This document shows, piece after piece, positions 19,589 to 28,814 of a DNA stretch of 64,000 nucleotides. Where the stretch lies: contig NZ_HG992749.1 of assembly GCF_905175385.1 (NCBI RefSeq), positions 496,001-560,000 of the forward strand, written 5' to 3'. The first letter of the stretch is position 1. Every line of letters begins with the position of its first letter. A model generated the notes under the pieces. It did no database searches and was not told the origin of the DNA. It saw nothing but the letters and a program-made list of their open reading frames with translations. A program made the translations under genes and the position numbers. This DNA comes from Vibrio sp. B1FLJ16. Its GTDB lineage: Bacteria > Pseudomonadota > Gammaproteobacteria > Enterobacterales > Vibrionaceae.

Positions 19589-20269
19589 ATGAATCAGACA
19601 CCGAGCTGGCACGATGTGATCGGCGAAGAGAAAAAACAGCGCTATTTCGTCGACACCTTAAACTTTGTTGAAGCGGAACGTTCTGCGGGGAAAAACATAT
19701 TTCCGCCGGAAGAAGATGTGTTCAATGCTTTCCGTTTTACAGAGTTTAACGAGGTGAAAGTGGTGATTTTAGGCCAGGATCCTTATCACGGTCCAAATCA
19801 GGCACACGGGCTGTGTTTCTCGGTATTACCCGGAGTAAAAACACCGCCATCTTTAGTCAATATTTATAAAGAGCTAGCGCAGGATATTGAAGGATTCCAA
19901 ATCCCTCAGCACGGTTTTTTACAAAGCTGGGCAGAGCAAGGCGTTTTGCTGCTTAATACCGTATTGACGGTAGAGCAGGGCAAGGCTCATTCGCATGCCA
20001 AAACTGGCTGGGAAACCTTCACAGATAAAGTTATTGAAGCCATAAACCAGCAGCAGCAAGGTGTTGTATTCATGCTGTGGGGCGCGCACGCGCAGAAAAA
20101 GGGGAGGTTTATTGACCGTTCAAAGCATCATGTGCTTACTGCCCCTCACCCTTCACCGCTCTCAGCTCACCGGGGCTTTCTGGGCTGTAAGCATTTCTCT
20201 CAAGCAAACCAATTACTTGCATCACAAGGTAAAGAGCCGGTCAACTGGCATCTTCCGTTAGCGGTTTAA
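19589..20269 (+). CDS. ung: Uracil-DNA glycosylase (family 1)
   Basis: Removes uracil from DNA as the first step of base excision repair. 226 residues, the usual length. The water-activating loop [13 protein letters not shown] carries Asp64, the uracil pocket has [12 protein letters not shown], and the Leu-intercalation loop is [13 protein letters not shown] with the catalytic His. The start is preceded by AGGAAC. It stands alone after the small ORF; the nearby nfo acts on the abasic sites that Ung creates. Confidence 0.97.
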   Translation: MNQTPSWHDVIGEEKKQRYFVDTLNFVEAERSAGKNIFPPEEDVFNAFRFTEFNEVKVVILGQDPYHGPNQAHGLCFSVLPGVKTPPSLVNIYKELAQDIEGFQIPQHGFLQSWAEQGVLLLNTVLTVEQGKAHSHAKTGWETFTDKVIEAINQQQQGVVFMLWGAHAQKKGRFIDRSKHHVLTAPHPSPLSAHRGFLGCKHFSQANQLLASQGKEPVNWHLPLAV

Positions 20270-20380
20270 ATAAAAGGACAGCGATTAAGGGTTTCTTATT
20301 GCTGTTTTTTTGAGCACGCTCAAGCTGGTCATTCATTTCTCATATACACTTACTATAAGCAGGTGTTAAGGAGAGACGCT

Positions 20381-20932
20381 ATGATGATCGAAAGAATTCG
20401 ACGCGAACACGGTTACATGGTTCGCTTATTGGCTATATTGCGCCACAAACTTAATGAAATTAAACATGAGCGCGCTATTAACTATGCGTTAGTGGGCGAG
20501 GTTGTTGATTACCTCTCTACCCATTCAGAGCGAGTACATCACCCTAAAGAAGATATCCTCTATCACCATTTTCTTACCCACTATGGTAAGCAGCAAACCA
20601 TAGAGGATTTGGAGCAGGAACATAAAGATCTGGCTGAGAAAACCAAAGAGTTTTCAACGGTGATTGAGATGATCCTGCAAGATGCAGTGGTGCCTCAGGA
20701 TATGTTTGTCGCTCATTTAGAGGACTTTATTGAATCGCAAAGAAAACACCTTGAGCTTGAAGAACGCAAGATACTGCCACTCATCGAAGAGCTGTTTACC
20801 ACAGAAGACTGGCAGCACGTAGAGAGCCTCTGGAGTGAAAATGAGGACGACCCAGTGTTTGGTGAAACCATTGCTGATCGATATAAACAGTTGGCAGAAC
20901 GCGTACGTCAAAGCGATATGGAGTACATCTAA
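20381..20932 (+). CDS. Hemerythrin-like domain protein
   Basis: 183 residues from the ATG at 20381, which has AAGGAGA in front; a GTG at 20363 is in frame but overlaps that ribosome binding site. The protein is all-helical, with His/Glu pairs expected for a diiron four-helix bundle: REHGYM, HSERVHHPKED, LEQEHKDL, FIESQRKHLELEERKILP. Such proteins bind oxygen, nitric oxide or iron; the exact role here cannot be deduced. No signal peptide is present. It resembles standalone HHE proteins of about 180 residues common in gamma-proteobacteria. Confidence 0.85.
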   Translation: MMIERIRREHGYMVRLLAILRHKLNEIKHERAINYALVGEVVDYLSTHSERVHHPKEDILYHHFLTHYGKQQTIEDLEQEHKDLAEKTKEFSTVIEMILQDAVVPQDMFVAHLEDFIESQRKHLELEERKILPLIEELFTTEDWQHVESLWSENEDDPVFGETIADRYKQLAERVRQSDMEYI

Positions 20933-21004
20933 ATACGCTTGCCTTAATGAGGTGCAAGCACAACTGAAGTGTACTCACCCTTGTTGATTCTCTATCCAAA
21001 TAAC

Positions 21005-21028
21005 AAAAGGCACCATAAGGTGCCTTTT
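21005..21028. terminator. Bidirectional terminator
   Basis: Perfect 10-bp stem AAAAGGCACC (21005-21014)/GGTGCCTTTT (21019-21028) with loop ATAA, between the convergent hemerythrin and DUF3545 genes. Confidence 0.85.
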
Positions 21029-21035
21029 GTTTGAA

Positions 21036-21221
21036 TTAAAGTTTAATGTCGTCTAAGTCGTAGTCTGTGCAGACATCGAGTTCGCGCAGCTCTTTAAGTA
21101 AGTTGCGCCTGTCGTTCATTGCTTCTATTTCACGCCATTTACGCTTTACTGGTTTGGCGCGAGTTTTGGTTGTTGAGGTAGTATCCAGATTAAACATGTC
21201 ATCTAGTTGAAAGCCGTCCAT
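21036..21221 (-). CDS. DUF3545 family small protein
   Basis: 61 residues starting MDGFQLDDMFNLD, with a basic centre (KPVKRKWREIEAMNDRRNLLKELREL) and an acidic tail. The KRKWREIEA core is what I know of DUF3545, a small family of gamma-proteobacteria with no known role. A ribosome binding site (AGGT) precedes the ATG. No membrane segment. Confidence 0.75.
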   Translation of the reverse strand: MDGFQLDDMFNLDTTSTTKTRAKPVKRKWREIEAMNDRRNLLKELRELDVCTDYDLDDIKL

Positions 21222-21941
21222 AAGCCACCTTACCTTTATCTAACTAAACTGTTTTAACCACTCCTTGTGGAGTTTTTTAATTACCACAATATTTGTGAGA
21301 ATAGCTATGACATATTGCGGATTTGTGTCTGTCACATGACATTTTCGTGCAAAAACATTTTCACAATCACACTTTAGTTTGTAATTAATGTATGAAAAGT
21401 GCACAAACGAGTAAGAGAAAACGATTAAATGGTGGGATTTTCTATGTTAATCAGAGGTACCCAGCCAGGTCTGTAAGGCAGGGTTCAAGTTGCATAAAAC
21501 TAAGTTGCTCAATTAGCGGCCAACCGAAGATAATAGCTGTAGCCGGAGTGTCTGCAATACCTTGTCGGCCCTGGTCTGAAGTTGTACTGGTAGACTCCAA
21601 TTGAGTGAATGATGCGTCCATCGCTATTGTTGCTACTTTGTGGTGAAAGTGTTGCATTTGGTGGGCGGTAGATCTTTCTTTTATGTTGTTTATTGGTGAC
21701 TTTATAGTGAAAAATAACAATATTACCATCTTGGTTGCATATTGATTTTTACCTACCCAAACTGCATTATCCGCCCGTCAAAAAAAACGCTGGTACGTAA
21801 AATGGATGCACGAAGCGACATTTACAATTCAGGATTGCTCATAAAAACATTATTTAATTAGCCAGGCACACTTTGACACCTGGCAGGCAATCGGTTGATG
21901 GCTAGGACGCACAGACCGGCGCAACTCACTTTGGGGTACGC
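21222..21941. other. 720-base region without a supported gene
   Basis: AT-rich interval between the DUF3545 gene and the AGCS symporter gene. Short frames occur (for example about 21392-21604 on plus and 21451-21729 on minus) but have no ribosome binding site and no recognisable protein. A 6-bp inverted repeat GCCAGG (21861-21866)/CCTGGC (21879-21884) lies 60-80 bases before the symporter start and could belong to its leader. No tandem glycine riboswitch, which occurs before some Vibrio AGCS genes, is apparent. Confidence 0.4.
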
Positions 21942-23375
21942 ATGACAGATTTAATTAATTTAATGAACGATCTCCTTTGGGGATCGATTCTGGTTTATCT
22001 TCTTGTTGGTGTAGGTATTTACTTCACCTTTCGCTTGGGATTCATTCAATTCCGCCATTTCGGTCATATGTTCTCGGTGTTAAAGAACAGCCGTAAAGCA
22101 GACAAAGCTGGTATTTCTTCTTTCCAAGCACTTTGTACCAGTCTGGCAGCACGTGTTGGTACCGGTAATATGGCTGGTGTCGCGGTAGCACTGACTGCGG
22201 GTGGCCCTGGCGCTATCTTCTGGATGTGGCTAATCGCTATGCTGGGTATGGCAACATCGTTTGCAGAAAGTACTCTGGCACAGCTGTACAAAACTAAAGA
22301 CGATGATGGCAACTATCGTGGCGGGCCGGCTTACTACATGGAAAAAGGCCTGGGCATGCGTTGGATGGGCGTGCTGTTCTCCATTTTCCTCATTATCGCT
22401 TTTGGTTTAGTTTTTAATGCCGTCCAGGCGAACTCGATTGCAAATGCAATGAGCACAGCTTTTGGCTGGAACTCTCTGTATGTAGGTATTGCCGTTGTTG
22501 TGCTGTCAGCGATCGTTATTTTTGGTGGTATTAAACGTATCGCTAAAGTCGCGGAGATGATTGTTCCGGTAATGGCACTGCTTTACTTGGTTCTTGCGCT
22601 ATTGGTTATGTTTGCCAATATCGAGAAACTGCCTGCGGTACTCGCGCTTATCTTCAAGAGCGCATTTGGTTTGCAGGAAGCAGCTGCTGGTGGCCTGGGC
22701 TACGCTATTGCGCAGGCGATGATTAACGGCGTAAAGCGTGGTCTGTTCTCGAACGAAGCGGGTATGGGTTCTGCGCCAAATGCAGCAGCATCGGCAACAC
22801 CATATCCGCCACACCCGGCATCTCAGGGCTATGTTCAGATGCTAGGCGTGTTTATGGACACGATTGTTATCTGTTCTTGTACGGTAGCGATCATCCTGAT
22901 GTCAGGGGAATACGTTGGTCAGGCTACTGAAGTAACGGGTATCGAACTGACCCAGCGCGCGTTGAGCTCGCAAGTTGGTGACTGGGGTGCAATCTTCGTT
23001 GCTGTCGCAATTTTCTTCTTTGCGTTTACATCAATCATTGCAAACTACTCCTACGCCGAGACTAACCTAGTCTTCCTGGAGCATAACCACAAAGCGGGCA
23101 TTAACATTTTCCGAGTGATTGTACTGGGAATGGTTATGTTTGGTGCAATGGCTTCTTTGCCGGTGGTATGGTCGCTGGCCGATGTTTCAATGGGACTGAT
23201 GGCGATAGTGAACCTGGTAGCAATCATTCTTCTGTCTGGCATTGTCATCAAGCTGGCTAAAGACTACAACCGCCAGCTGGATGCGGGCAAAGTACCGACC
23301 TTTGATGCGAATGACTTCCCAGAGCTTAAGTCTCAGCTGGAAGAGGGCATCTGGTACAATGACAAGAAAGACTGA
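21942..23375 (+). CDS. Sodium:alanine/glycine symporter (AGCS family)
   Basis: Inner-membrane transporter that imports alanine or glycine with sodium. 477 residues with about ten to eleven hydrophobic segments. Family signatures: FRLGFIQFRHFGHMF, SLAARVGTGNMAGVAVAL, GPGAIFWMWLIA, and FSNEAGMGSAPNAAASA in the middle. The closest named relative by context is E. coli YaaJ, which lies beside yaaA near the thr operon, as here. Substrate preference cannot be read from the sequence. It is followed by a strong terminator. Confidence 0.92.
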   Translation: MTDLINLMNDLLWGSILVYLLVGVGIYFTFRLGFIQFRHFGHMFSVLKNSRKADKAGISSFQALCTSLAARVGTGNMAGVAVALTAGGPGAIFWMWLIAMLGMATSFAESTLAQLYKTKDDDGNYRGGPAYYMEKGLGMRWMGVLFSIFLIIAFGLVFNAVQANSIANAMSTAFGWNSLYVGIAVVVLSAIVIFGGIKRIAKVAEMIVPVMALLYLVLALLVMFANIEKLPAVLALIFKSAFGLQEAAAGGLGYAIAQAMINGVKRGLFSNEAGMGSAPNAAASATPYPPHPASQGYVQMLGVFMDTIVICSCTVAIILMSGEYVGQATEVTGIELTQRALSSQVGDWGAIFVAVAIFFFAFTSIIANYSYAETNLVFLEHNHKAGINIFRVIVLGMVMFGAMASLPVVWSLADVSMGLMAIVNLVAIILLSGIVIKLAKDYNRQLDAGKVPTFDANDFPELKSQLEEGIWYNDKKD

Positions 23376-23429
23376 GTTACCATTAACATAACTGGTCATT
23401 TATAGTTCAAAGCTATCAGTACGATTCAA

Positions 23430-23460
23430 AAAGCCATGCAGACATTGCATGGCTTTTTTT
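23430..23460 (+). terminator. Terminator of the AGCS gene
   Basis: Stem AAAGCCATGCA (23430-23440)/TGCATGGCTTT (23446-23456), loop GACAT, followed by a T-run to 23460. Confidence 0.9.
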
Positions 23461-23504
23461 GTACCCTTAATGGTATATAAAATTAAAAGGATAGAGTTAA
23501 AGTC

Positions 23505-24281
23505 ATGCTTATCGTAGTTTCTCCTGCCAAGACACTGGATTATGAGTCTCCGCTCGCGACAGAAAAATTTACTCAACCTGAGTTAACTGAATACTCAAAA
23601 CAGCTGATCGAGGTTTGCCGTAAACTGACGCCTGCAGATGTGGCGTCACTGATGAAGGTAAGTGACAAGATTGCCGATCTGAACGTGGGTCGTTTCCAGG
23701 AGTGGAGCGAGACCTTTACGACGGAAAACTCGCGTCAGGCGATTCTTGCATTTAAAGGTGATGTGTACACCGGGCTTGAGGCTGAAACATTATCAGAAGC
23801 TGATTTTGATTATGCCCAAGAGCATTTGCGTATGTTGTCTGGTCTTTACGGCTTACTAAAACCATTAGATCTTATGCAGCCATACCGCCTTGAAATGGGA
23901 ACCAAGCTTGCGAATGATAAAGGCGCGAACTTGTACCAGTTCTGGGGTAATGTCATAACAGACAAGCTGAACGAAGCGATTAGCGCACAAGGCGATAACG
24001 TACTTATCAACCTTGCTTCAAATGAGTACTTCAAGGCCGTGAAGCCAAAGAACCTGGATGCGCAAGTGATTACGCCGGTTTTTAAAGACTGTAAAAACGG
24101 TCAGTACAAGGTGATCAGTTTCTATGCGAAAAAGGCGCGCGGCATGATGGCGCGTTACATCATCGAAAATCGTATTCAGAGTGTGGCTGATTTGACTAAG
24201 TTTGATACTGCGGGCTACTACTTTGTTGAAGCAGAGTCGACACCAACAGAACTGGTTTTTAAACGCGAAGAGCAAAACTAA
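23505..24281 (+). CDS. yaaA: Peroxide stress protein YaaA
   Basis: 258 residues, the family size. YaaA limits free iron and DNA damage during hydrogen peroxide stress and belongs to the OxyR regulon in E. coli. Family signatures: [17 protein letters not shown] at the start, [39 protein letters not shown], and [11 protein letters not shown] with [13 protein letters not shown] near the end. The start follows AAAGGATAGAG. The AGCS gene upstream has its own terminator, so yaaA is likely its own unit. Confidence 0.95.
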   Translation: MLIVVSPAKTLDYESPLATEKFTQPELTEYSKQLIEVCRKLTPADVASLMKVSDKIADLNVGRFQEWSETFTTENSRQAILAFKGDVYTGLEAETLSEADFDYAQEHLRMLSGLYGLLKPLDLMQPYRLEMGTKLANDKGANLYQFWGNVITDKLNEAISAQGDNVLINLASNEYFKAVKPKNLDAQVITPVFKDCKNGQYKVISFYAKKARGMMARYIIENRIQSVADLTKFDTAGYYFVEAESTPTELVFKREEQN

Positions 24282-24312
24282 CAGGTTCGGTCACTTCGAC
24301 TCTCAGACATAA

Positions 24313-24339
24313 AAAAGGGTTGGCACTGCCAACCCTTTT
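24313..24339. terminator. Bidirectional terminator between yaaA and srmB
   Basis: Perfect 12-bp stem AAAAGGGTTGGC (24313-24324)/GCCAACCCTTTT (24328-24339) with loop ACT between converging genes. Confidence 0.88.
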
Positions 24340-24367
24340 GTTATTTGCTTCGTTGTGACGAGTAATG

Positions 24368-25591
24368 TTACTTCTTCTTAGTGGCTTTCTTTTTCGCTGT
24401 TTTCTTCTTGTCGTCTTTTTTCTTTTTCTTCTTAAACACAGGCTTTTTGTGTTTTGGACGCATCTCTTTAATGAAGCGCTCTTTGATGTCTTCTTTCACG
24501 TAACGTGCCACGCGATCCATCATCGGTTGATCGTGCGCTTCTACGATTGAGATCGCATTACCTTTCTTACCGGCACGGGCTGTACGGCCAATTCGGTGCA
24601 GGTATACATCTGCCGTACGTGGCAGGTCGTAGTTGATCACATGAGAAACATCAGGCAGGTCGATACCACGAGCCGCAACATCGGTTGCAAGTAGCACGTT
24701 AACCGTACCATCACGGAAGCGCGAGATCGCATTGTTACGGCGATCTTGTGGCATTTCACCCTGGATCCACGAACAATGAATTTGAGCACTTTCTAACTGG
24801 GCACGCAGTTCTGCCAGACGCTCACGAGTCTTTAGGAACACGATAGTGCGCTCTGCCTGTTCGGTGATGATGTGTTTAAGCAGTTCCAGTTTGTGCTCGG
24901 CGTTATCCGCACGGTGATACCACTGAGCAATCTTCTTACGCTCACGCAGTGGTGATTTCGCATCGATCTCAGCAGGCTCGTTCAGTAGGTCTGCGGTGAA
25001 ACCTTCTACACCTCTGCCTTCTAGTGTTGCTGAGAACAGAAGGGTTTGTTTACGCCAGCGACATTCTGCTGAAAGTCGATCAACCGTAGGAGCAAAACCC
25101 ATGTCTAGCATGCGGTCAGCTTCGTCGAGGATTAACCATTCAATCGCACGGCAATCAAAACGTTCCGCTTCAATGTACTCACGTAGACGACCAGGTGTCG
25201 CAACAACGATGTCCTGAGTGGTGGCCAGAATATCTGCGTGTTCCTGGTACTGAACACCGCCCGTAATCGTAAAGATGTTTAGATTGGTATTTTTTGCCAG
25301 TGCACGAGCTTGATCCGCAACCTGCATTGCTAGCTCACGGGTTGGTGTCAGGATCAGAATACGTGCTGGCCCAGGTTTACGGCGCGGGAAATCAAGCAGG
25401 TATTGCAGTGCTGGCAGTACAAATGCTGCGGTTTTACCAGTACCTGTTGGTGCAGACGCCAGTATGTCACGGCCATCCAGTGCTTGTGGGATTGCTTCTG
25501 CCTGGACTTTCGTTGGGCGCTCGAAGCCCATTTCTTCAATGGCATCAAGTAGATTTGGGTCTAGATCAAGTTCAGCAAAAGTTCTGATCAC
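24368..25591 (-). CDS. srmB: ATP-dependent RNA helicase SrmB
   Basis: DEAD-box helicase that assists early assembly of the 50S subunit. 407 residues with all helicase motifs in order: Q motif (GFERPTKVQAEAIP), Walker A (ASAPTGTGKTAA), PTRELA, TPGRL, DEAD (LILDEADRMLDMGF), SAT (LLFSATLEG), IVFLKTRE, ATDVAARGID and HRIGRTARAG. The LEGRGVEGF stretch is typical of SrmB. The C-terminus is a long lysine tail (KKKKKKDDKKKTAKKK), presumably for RNA binding. It follows trmN6 on the same strand with a 107-base gap. Confidence 0.94.
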   Translation of the reverse strand: MIRTFAELDLDPNLLDAIEEMGFERPTKVQAEAIPQALDGRDILASAPTGTGKTAAFVLPALQYLLDFPRRKPGPARILILTPTRELAMQVADQARALAKNTNLNIFTITGGVQYQEHADILATTQDIVVATPGRLREYIEAERFDCRAIEWLILDEADRMLDMGFAPTVDRLSAECRWRKQTLLFSATLEGRGVEGFTADLLNEPAEIDAKSPLRERKKIAQWYHRADNAEHKLELLKHIITEQAERTIVFLKTRERLAELRAQLESAQIHCSWIQGEMPQDRRNNAISRFRDGTVNVLLATDVAARGIDLPDVSHVINYDLPRTADVYLHRIGRTARAGKKGNAISIVEAHDQPMMDRVARYVKEDIKERFIKEMRPKHKKPVFKKKKKKDDKKKTAKKKATKKK

Positions 25592-25698
25592 AATGAGTTC
25601 TCCACAAGCAAGGCTTGGTTAATAGTTCGCCACAACAGCATAGAATACAAAAAGGTCGCACATTATAAAGTGATTGGTGATAAGGATCACATGTTATT

Positions 25699-26418
25699 TC
25701 ACATCTTAAGATAAAACTCGTGAGTTAGCTGGATAAAATCATCGCTGTAGCCGTCTACAGAATGAATAATTAAGAGTGATTCATGCGTCGCACAAGGTTG
25801 CTTAGCCAACTCAAACAACAATCGATGTACCGGTTTTCTCTCCGACGGCTGTACGCGGCATAGCCGGGATAAATGCCAGCCTTGATGCAGAGCCAAATCA
25901 ATAAACTGTTCACCTTCCGTAATCGGCAGCACAAAACTGGCTTTGCCGTCTTCTTCCAGTAATTGATAGCAGCGTTTAAGCAATGCGTCATGCCGCAGCG
26001 AGTCGGTATGTCTTGCCGTTGCTCGCTGACTCTGTCTGGATTGTTCTCCACTATTGAAATAAGGGGGATTGCAAATGATCCGCTGAAATTGCTGAGATGG
26101 GGTGAAGGCCAATACATCGGTGTGAAGCGCGGATAATCTCGCCGGCCATGGAGAGTGAGCAAAGTTTTGTTTGGCAGCATCAATTGCGGTGACTTCAATA
26201 TCCACAGCGGTCATCTGAGCCAGGCTAAATCGCTGAGCACACATTAATGCCAGCAAGCCAGTGCCTGTGCCTATGTCAAGTATCGTTGCATCGACAGGAC
26301 TCTCAATCCACGCCCCCAACATCACACCATCCGTACTGACAGGCATACCGCTTTCACCACCCTCGATAGAAAACTGCTTAAATTTAAAGCCTTTAGTTCT
26401 GAATTTATCGTTCTTCAT
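25699..26418 (-). CDS. trmN6: tRNA1(Val) (adenine(37)-N6)-methyltransferase TrmN6 (YfiC)
   Basis: Methylates A37 of tRNA1(Val) using S-adenosylmethionine. 239 residues. The N-terminal stretch FRTKGFKFKQFSIEGGESGMPVSTDGVMLGAW is the family hallmark (split here: FKFKQFSIEGGESGMPVS, then TDGVMLGAW). The SAM motif DIGTGTGLLALM and the catalytic NPPYF (IICNPPYFNSGEQS) are present. Adjacent to srmB, as in E. coli, although there the two genes are divergent by my recollection. Confidence 0.93.
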   Translation of the reverse strand: MKNDKFRTKGFKFKQFSIEGGESGMPVSTDGVMLGAWIESPVDATILDIGTGTGLLALMCAQRFSLAQMTAVDIEVTAIDAAKQNFAHSPWPARLSALHTDVLAFTPSQQFQRIICNPPYFNSGEQSRQSQRATARHTDSLRHDALLKRCYQLLEEDGKASFVLPITEGEQFIDLALHQGWHLSRLCRVQPSERKPVHRLLFELAKQPCATHESLLIIHSVDGYSDDFIQLTHEFYLKM

Positions 26419-26736
26419 GATTGTATTACGTTTGATCTGTATTTTAGTGAAAATATCTATTCTTTATAAAATGTTTGGTTTGTTGTTTTGTTTGTTGGGA
26501 ATGTGTGTCTAAAATTCAATGGTGTAAATAACTGCTTTTTTATTTCTATATGGTTCGATCAACTGGTTCTTGGTTCGTATTGTAAATTAATATGGTGTTT
26601 TTGGCTTTAAGGTTGCCAAATGATGATTCTTTCGTCATTATCCGGCGCTCTTATTAGATTGAACCACGAATACTACGTATTCCTAAAGTGGTCGATGCAT
26701 ACACAATATTCACACATTTACAAACAAGGGTTATCT
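26419..26736. other. Divergent trmN6 / brnQ region with hairpin
   Basis: About 318 bases. It contains a composite hairpin at 26664-26691: CCAC, GAATAC, loop TAC, GTATTC, a 5-base bulge, GTGG. The reading frame of brnQ stays open for 39 codons upstream (from 26620), but that extension has no counterpart in BrnQ proteins I know and overlaps the hairpin. I treat it as leader. Confidence 0.4.
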
Positions 26737-28047
26737 GTGAAGCAGACATTAAAACTAACAGATATTATCGCAGTAGGCTTTATGCTGTTTGCGTTCTTTT
26801 TGGGTGCTGGCAACATCATTTTTCCACCTCTAGCTGGTCAATTGGCTGGTGAGAACCTGATGCCAGCAATGTTCGGTTTCTTGATCACAGCGGTAGGTCT
26901 ACCTCTTATTACTATCGTTGCTATTGCTGTCGCAGGCGGAACCTGGGATCACCTTACTCAAGATCTTCCGAAAAAAGCAGCTGTGCTGATGGCTGCTCTA
27001 ATCTTCATTATTATTGGTCCTGCATTTGCCGCACCTCGTACTGGTCTTGTTGCTTATGAAATGGCAATTAAGCCGTTTATTCTTGAAGCGTCTCAAGTGC
27101 ATCTAACGGCGTTCTCTGTATTGTTCTTCGTGGTTGCGATGCTGTTTTCCTGGTTCCAGGGACGCCTGATTGACGTAATTGGTAAGGTACTGACACCGGC
27201 ATTGTTTGTTGGCCTTATCATTCTTGCACTGGCCGTGTTTATTGATCCTCAGGGAGAAATGATTAGCGCACAAGGTGAGTACTTAACTCAGCCACTGACT
27301 AAAGGTTTCCTAGAAGGTTACAACACGATGGATACCTTCGCGTCTCTGATGTTCGGTATGCTGATGGTAGATGCATTACGTGGTAAAGGCATCACTGAGC
27401 GTTCGGCAACGACAAAATACCTGATTTTTGCCGGCTGTATTGCTGCAGCAGGTCTGGCGTTTGTTTACATCTCACTGTTTTACTTGGGTGCTACGAGTGC
27501 GACGGTTGCAGCTGGCGCGGACAATGGTGGTCTGGTTCTGAGCCAATACGTTCAGGCGCTGTTTGGTCCTTATGGTCAAATCGTTCTGTCAGCTATCGTG
27601 CTTCTGGCGTGTTTAACCACAGCTATCGGTCTTATCTCTGCATGTTCTGATTTCTTCAGTTCGAAAACACCACTGTCATACAAGCAGTGGGTGCTGATTA
27701 ACGGCGCGGCTTGTGCGCTGATTGCAAACGTAGGTCTTGCTCAGTTGATTGCTCTTTCAGTACCAGTTCTGTTTGCACTTTACCCGGTCGCGATTGCACT
27801 AGTGGTATTGACGTTTGTTCGTAACAAACTGCCAAACCCACGCGTTGCTTACCGTTCAGTATTGCTCGTGTCTCTGTTGTTTGCATTGGTTGATGCGGCA
27901 AAAGTAGCAGGCTTTGACGTATCAGCTTTCAACTTCCTGCCGTTAGTTGAATACGGTATGGGTTGGGTTCTGCCGACACTGGCAGCGATCATAGGCATGT
28001 TCTTTATCGCTAAGCCTCAGGCTGAACTAGTAGAAGAAACCGCATAA
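26737..28047 (+). CDS. brnQ: Branched-chain amino acid transport protein BrnQ
   Basis: Sodium-coupled carrier for leucine, isoleucine and valine (LIVCS family), inner membrane, about twelve hydrophobic segments. The GTG at 26737 is chosen because AAGGG lies six bases upstream and the protein then begins MKQTLKLTDIIAVGFMLFAF, as in the family, giving 436 residues (usual about 439). Conserved stretches: FLGAGNIIFPPLAGQ, GPAFAAPRTGLVAYE and CLTTAIGLISACSDFF. It is monocistronic, with a terminator after the stop. Confidence 0.92.
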   Translation: MKQTLKLTDIIAVGFMLFAFFLGAGNIIFPPLAGQLAGENLMPAMFGFLITAVGLPLITIVAIAVAGGTWDHLTQDLPKKAAVLMAALIFIIIGPAFAAPRTGLVAYEMAIKPFILEASQVHLTAFSVLFFVVAMLFSWFQGRLIDVIGKVLTPALFVGLIILALAVFIDPQGEMISAQGEYLTQPLTKGFLEGYNTMDTFASLMFGMLMVDALRGKGITERSATTKYLIFAGCIAAAGLAFVYISLFYLGATSATVAAGADNGGLVLSQYVQALFGPYGQIVLSAIVLLACLTTAIGLISACSDFFSSKTPLSYKQWVLINGAACALIANVGLAQLIALSVPVLFALYPVAIALVVLTFVRNKLPNPRVAYRSVLLVSLLFALVDAAKVAGFDVSAFNFLPLVEYGMGWVLPTLAAIIGMFFIAKPQAELVEETA

Positions 28048-28071
28048 ACTGACTTCAGTCCAGATAACAAA

Positions 28072-28101
28072 AAAGCCCGGTGAAGTGATTCACTGGGCTT
28101 T
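28072..28101. terminator. Terminator between brnQ and fldB
   Basis: Stem AAAGCCCGGTGAA (28072-28084)/TTCACTGGGCTTT (28089-28101), 13 pairs with one G-T, loop GTGA; works for both converging genes. Confidence 0.85.
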
Positions 28102-28129
28102 GTTCGTTTTGGAGCTTATTAGTGTCTGT

Positions 28130-28648
28130 TTAGAGCGTGTCGTGGAACTCCACCAATACTTGCTCACACCATTTTTCAATCCGCTCATCACTCAGTTCGT
28201 ACTGAGAATCTTCATCAAGAGCCAGACCTACAAAGTGGCTGCCATCTTCAGTCAGTGCTTTGGAAGCGTCAAAGTCATAGCCTTCGTTGGGCCAGTAGCC
28301 GATAAACTGTGCTCCAGTTGCTTTCAGCTCATCATGCAGCAGTCCCATGGCGTCGAGGTACCATTCACCATAACCTTCTTGATCGCCAAGACCAAACAGC
28401 GCAACCACTTTATCTTTCAATGGTGTTGCCGCGATATCCTGCCAAATCGCATTCCAGTCTTCCTGAATTTCACCAAAATCCCATGTAGAGATACCAATGA
28501 GTAATAAATCGTAATCCGCCATCAAAGAGAGTGGAGTCTCTTTCACATTGTGAATGTCGACAAGATCTTCTCCAATGATGGCGCGAATTTTCTCTGCTGC
28601 CATTTCGGTATAGCAGGTGGTAGAGCCGTAAAAGAGTCCGATTTTCAT
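28130..28648 (-). CDS. fldB: Flavodoxin FldB
   Basis: FMN-binding electron carrier, 172 residues from the ATG at 28648 ([20 protein letters not shown]); longer in-frame starts add 32 residues that do not belong to the family. The phosphate loop is YGSTTCYTE, the FMN-flanking tryptophan is in [12 protein letters not shown], and [18 protein letters not shown] is the third flavodoxin segment. It is divergent from xerD, as in E. coli, which supports FldB rather than FldA. Confidence 0.93.
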   Translation of the reverse strand: MKIGLFYGSTTCYTEMAAEKIRAIIGEDLVDIHNVKETPLSLMADYDLLLIGISTWDFGEIQEDWNAIWQDIAATPLKDKVVALFGLGDQEGYGEWYLDAMGLLHDELKATGAQFIGYWPNEGYDFDASKALTEDGSHFVGLALDEDSQYELSDERIEKWCEQVLVEFHDTL

Positions 28649-28814
28649 TATATTCGTCGTTTTTTGTGTTGCTGTTGCAGAGGATTTTAACCTTAAACAG
28701 CGTGTGAATGCAGCGAATATCGCGAGATTACCGGGCTCGGCCAATTTTTTATGGCATTCAGGCTGGTGCTGTCTTACCCTCAGGGGTTACTGATAAAAAG
28801 AGAAGGAAGCGTGA

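Noticed and set aside
21451..21941. ORF of 92 codons on the minus strand (21451-21729) and a possible glycine riboswitch before the AGCS gene
   Set aside because: The ORF has no ribosome binding site and no recognisable protein. The paired glycine aptamer pattern found before some Vibrio AGCS genes is not visible.
24365..24550. Hydrophobic plus-strand ORF opposite the srmB 3' end
   Set aside because: It is the reverse complement of the lysine-rich SrmB tail (AAG codons read as CTT), which explains the Leu/Phe-rich translation.
26620..26736. Extended BrnQ N-terminus from 26620
   Set aside because: The extra 39 residues are unlike BrnQ, the GTG at 26737 has a good ribosome binding site and gives the family's normal N-terminus and length.
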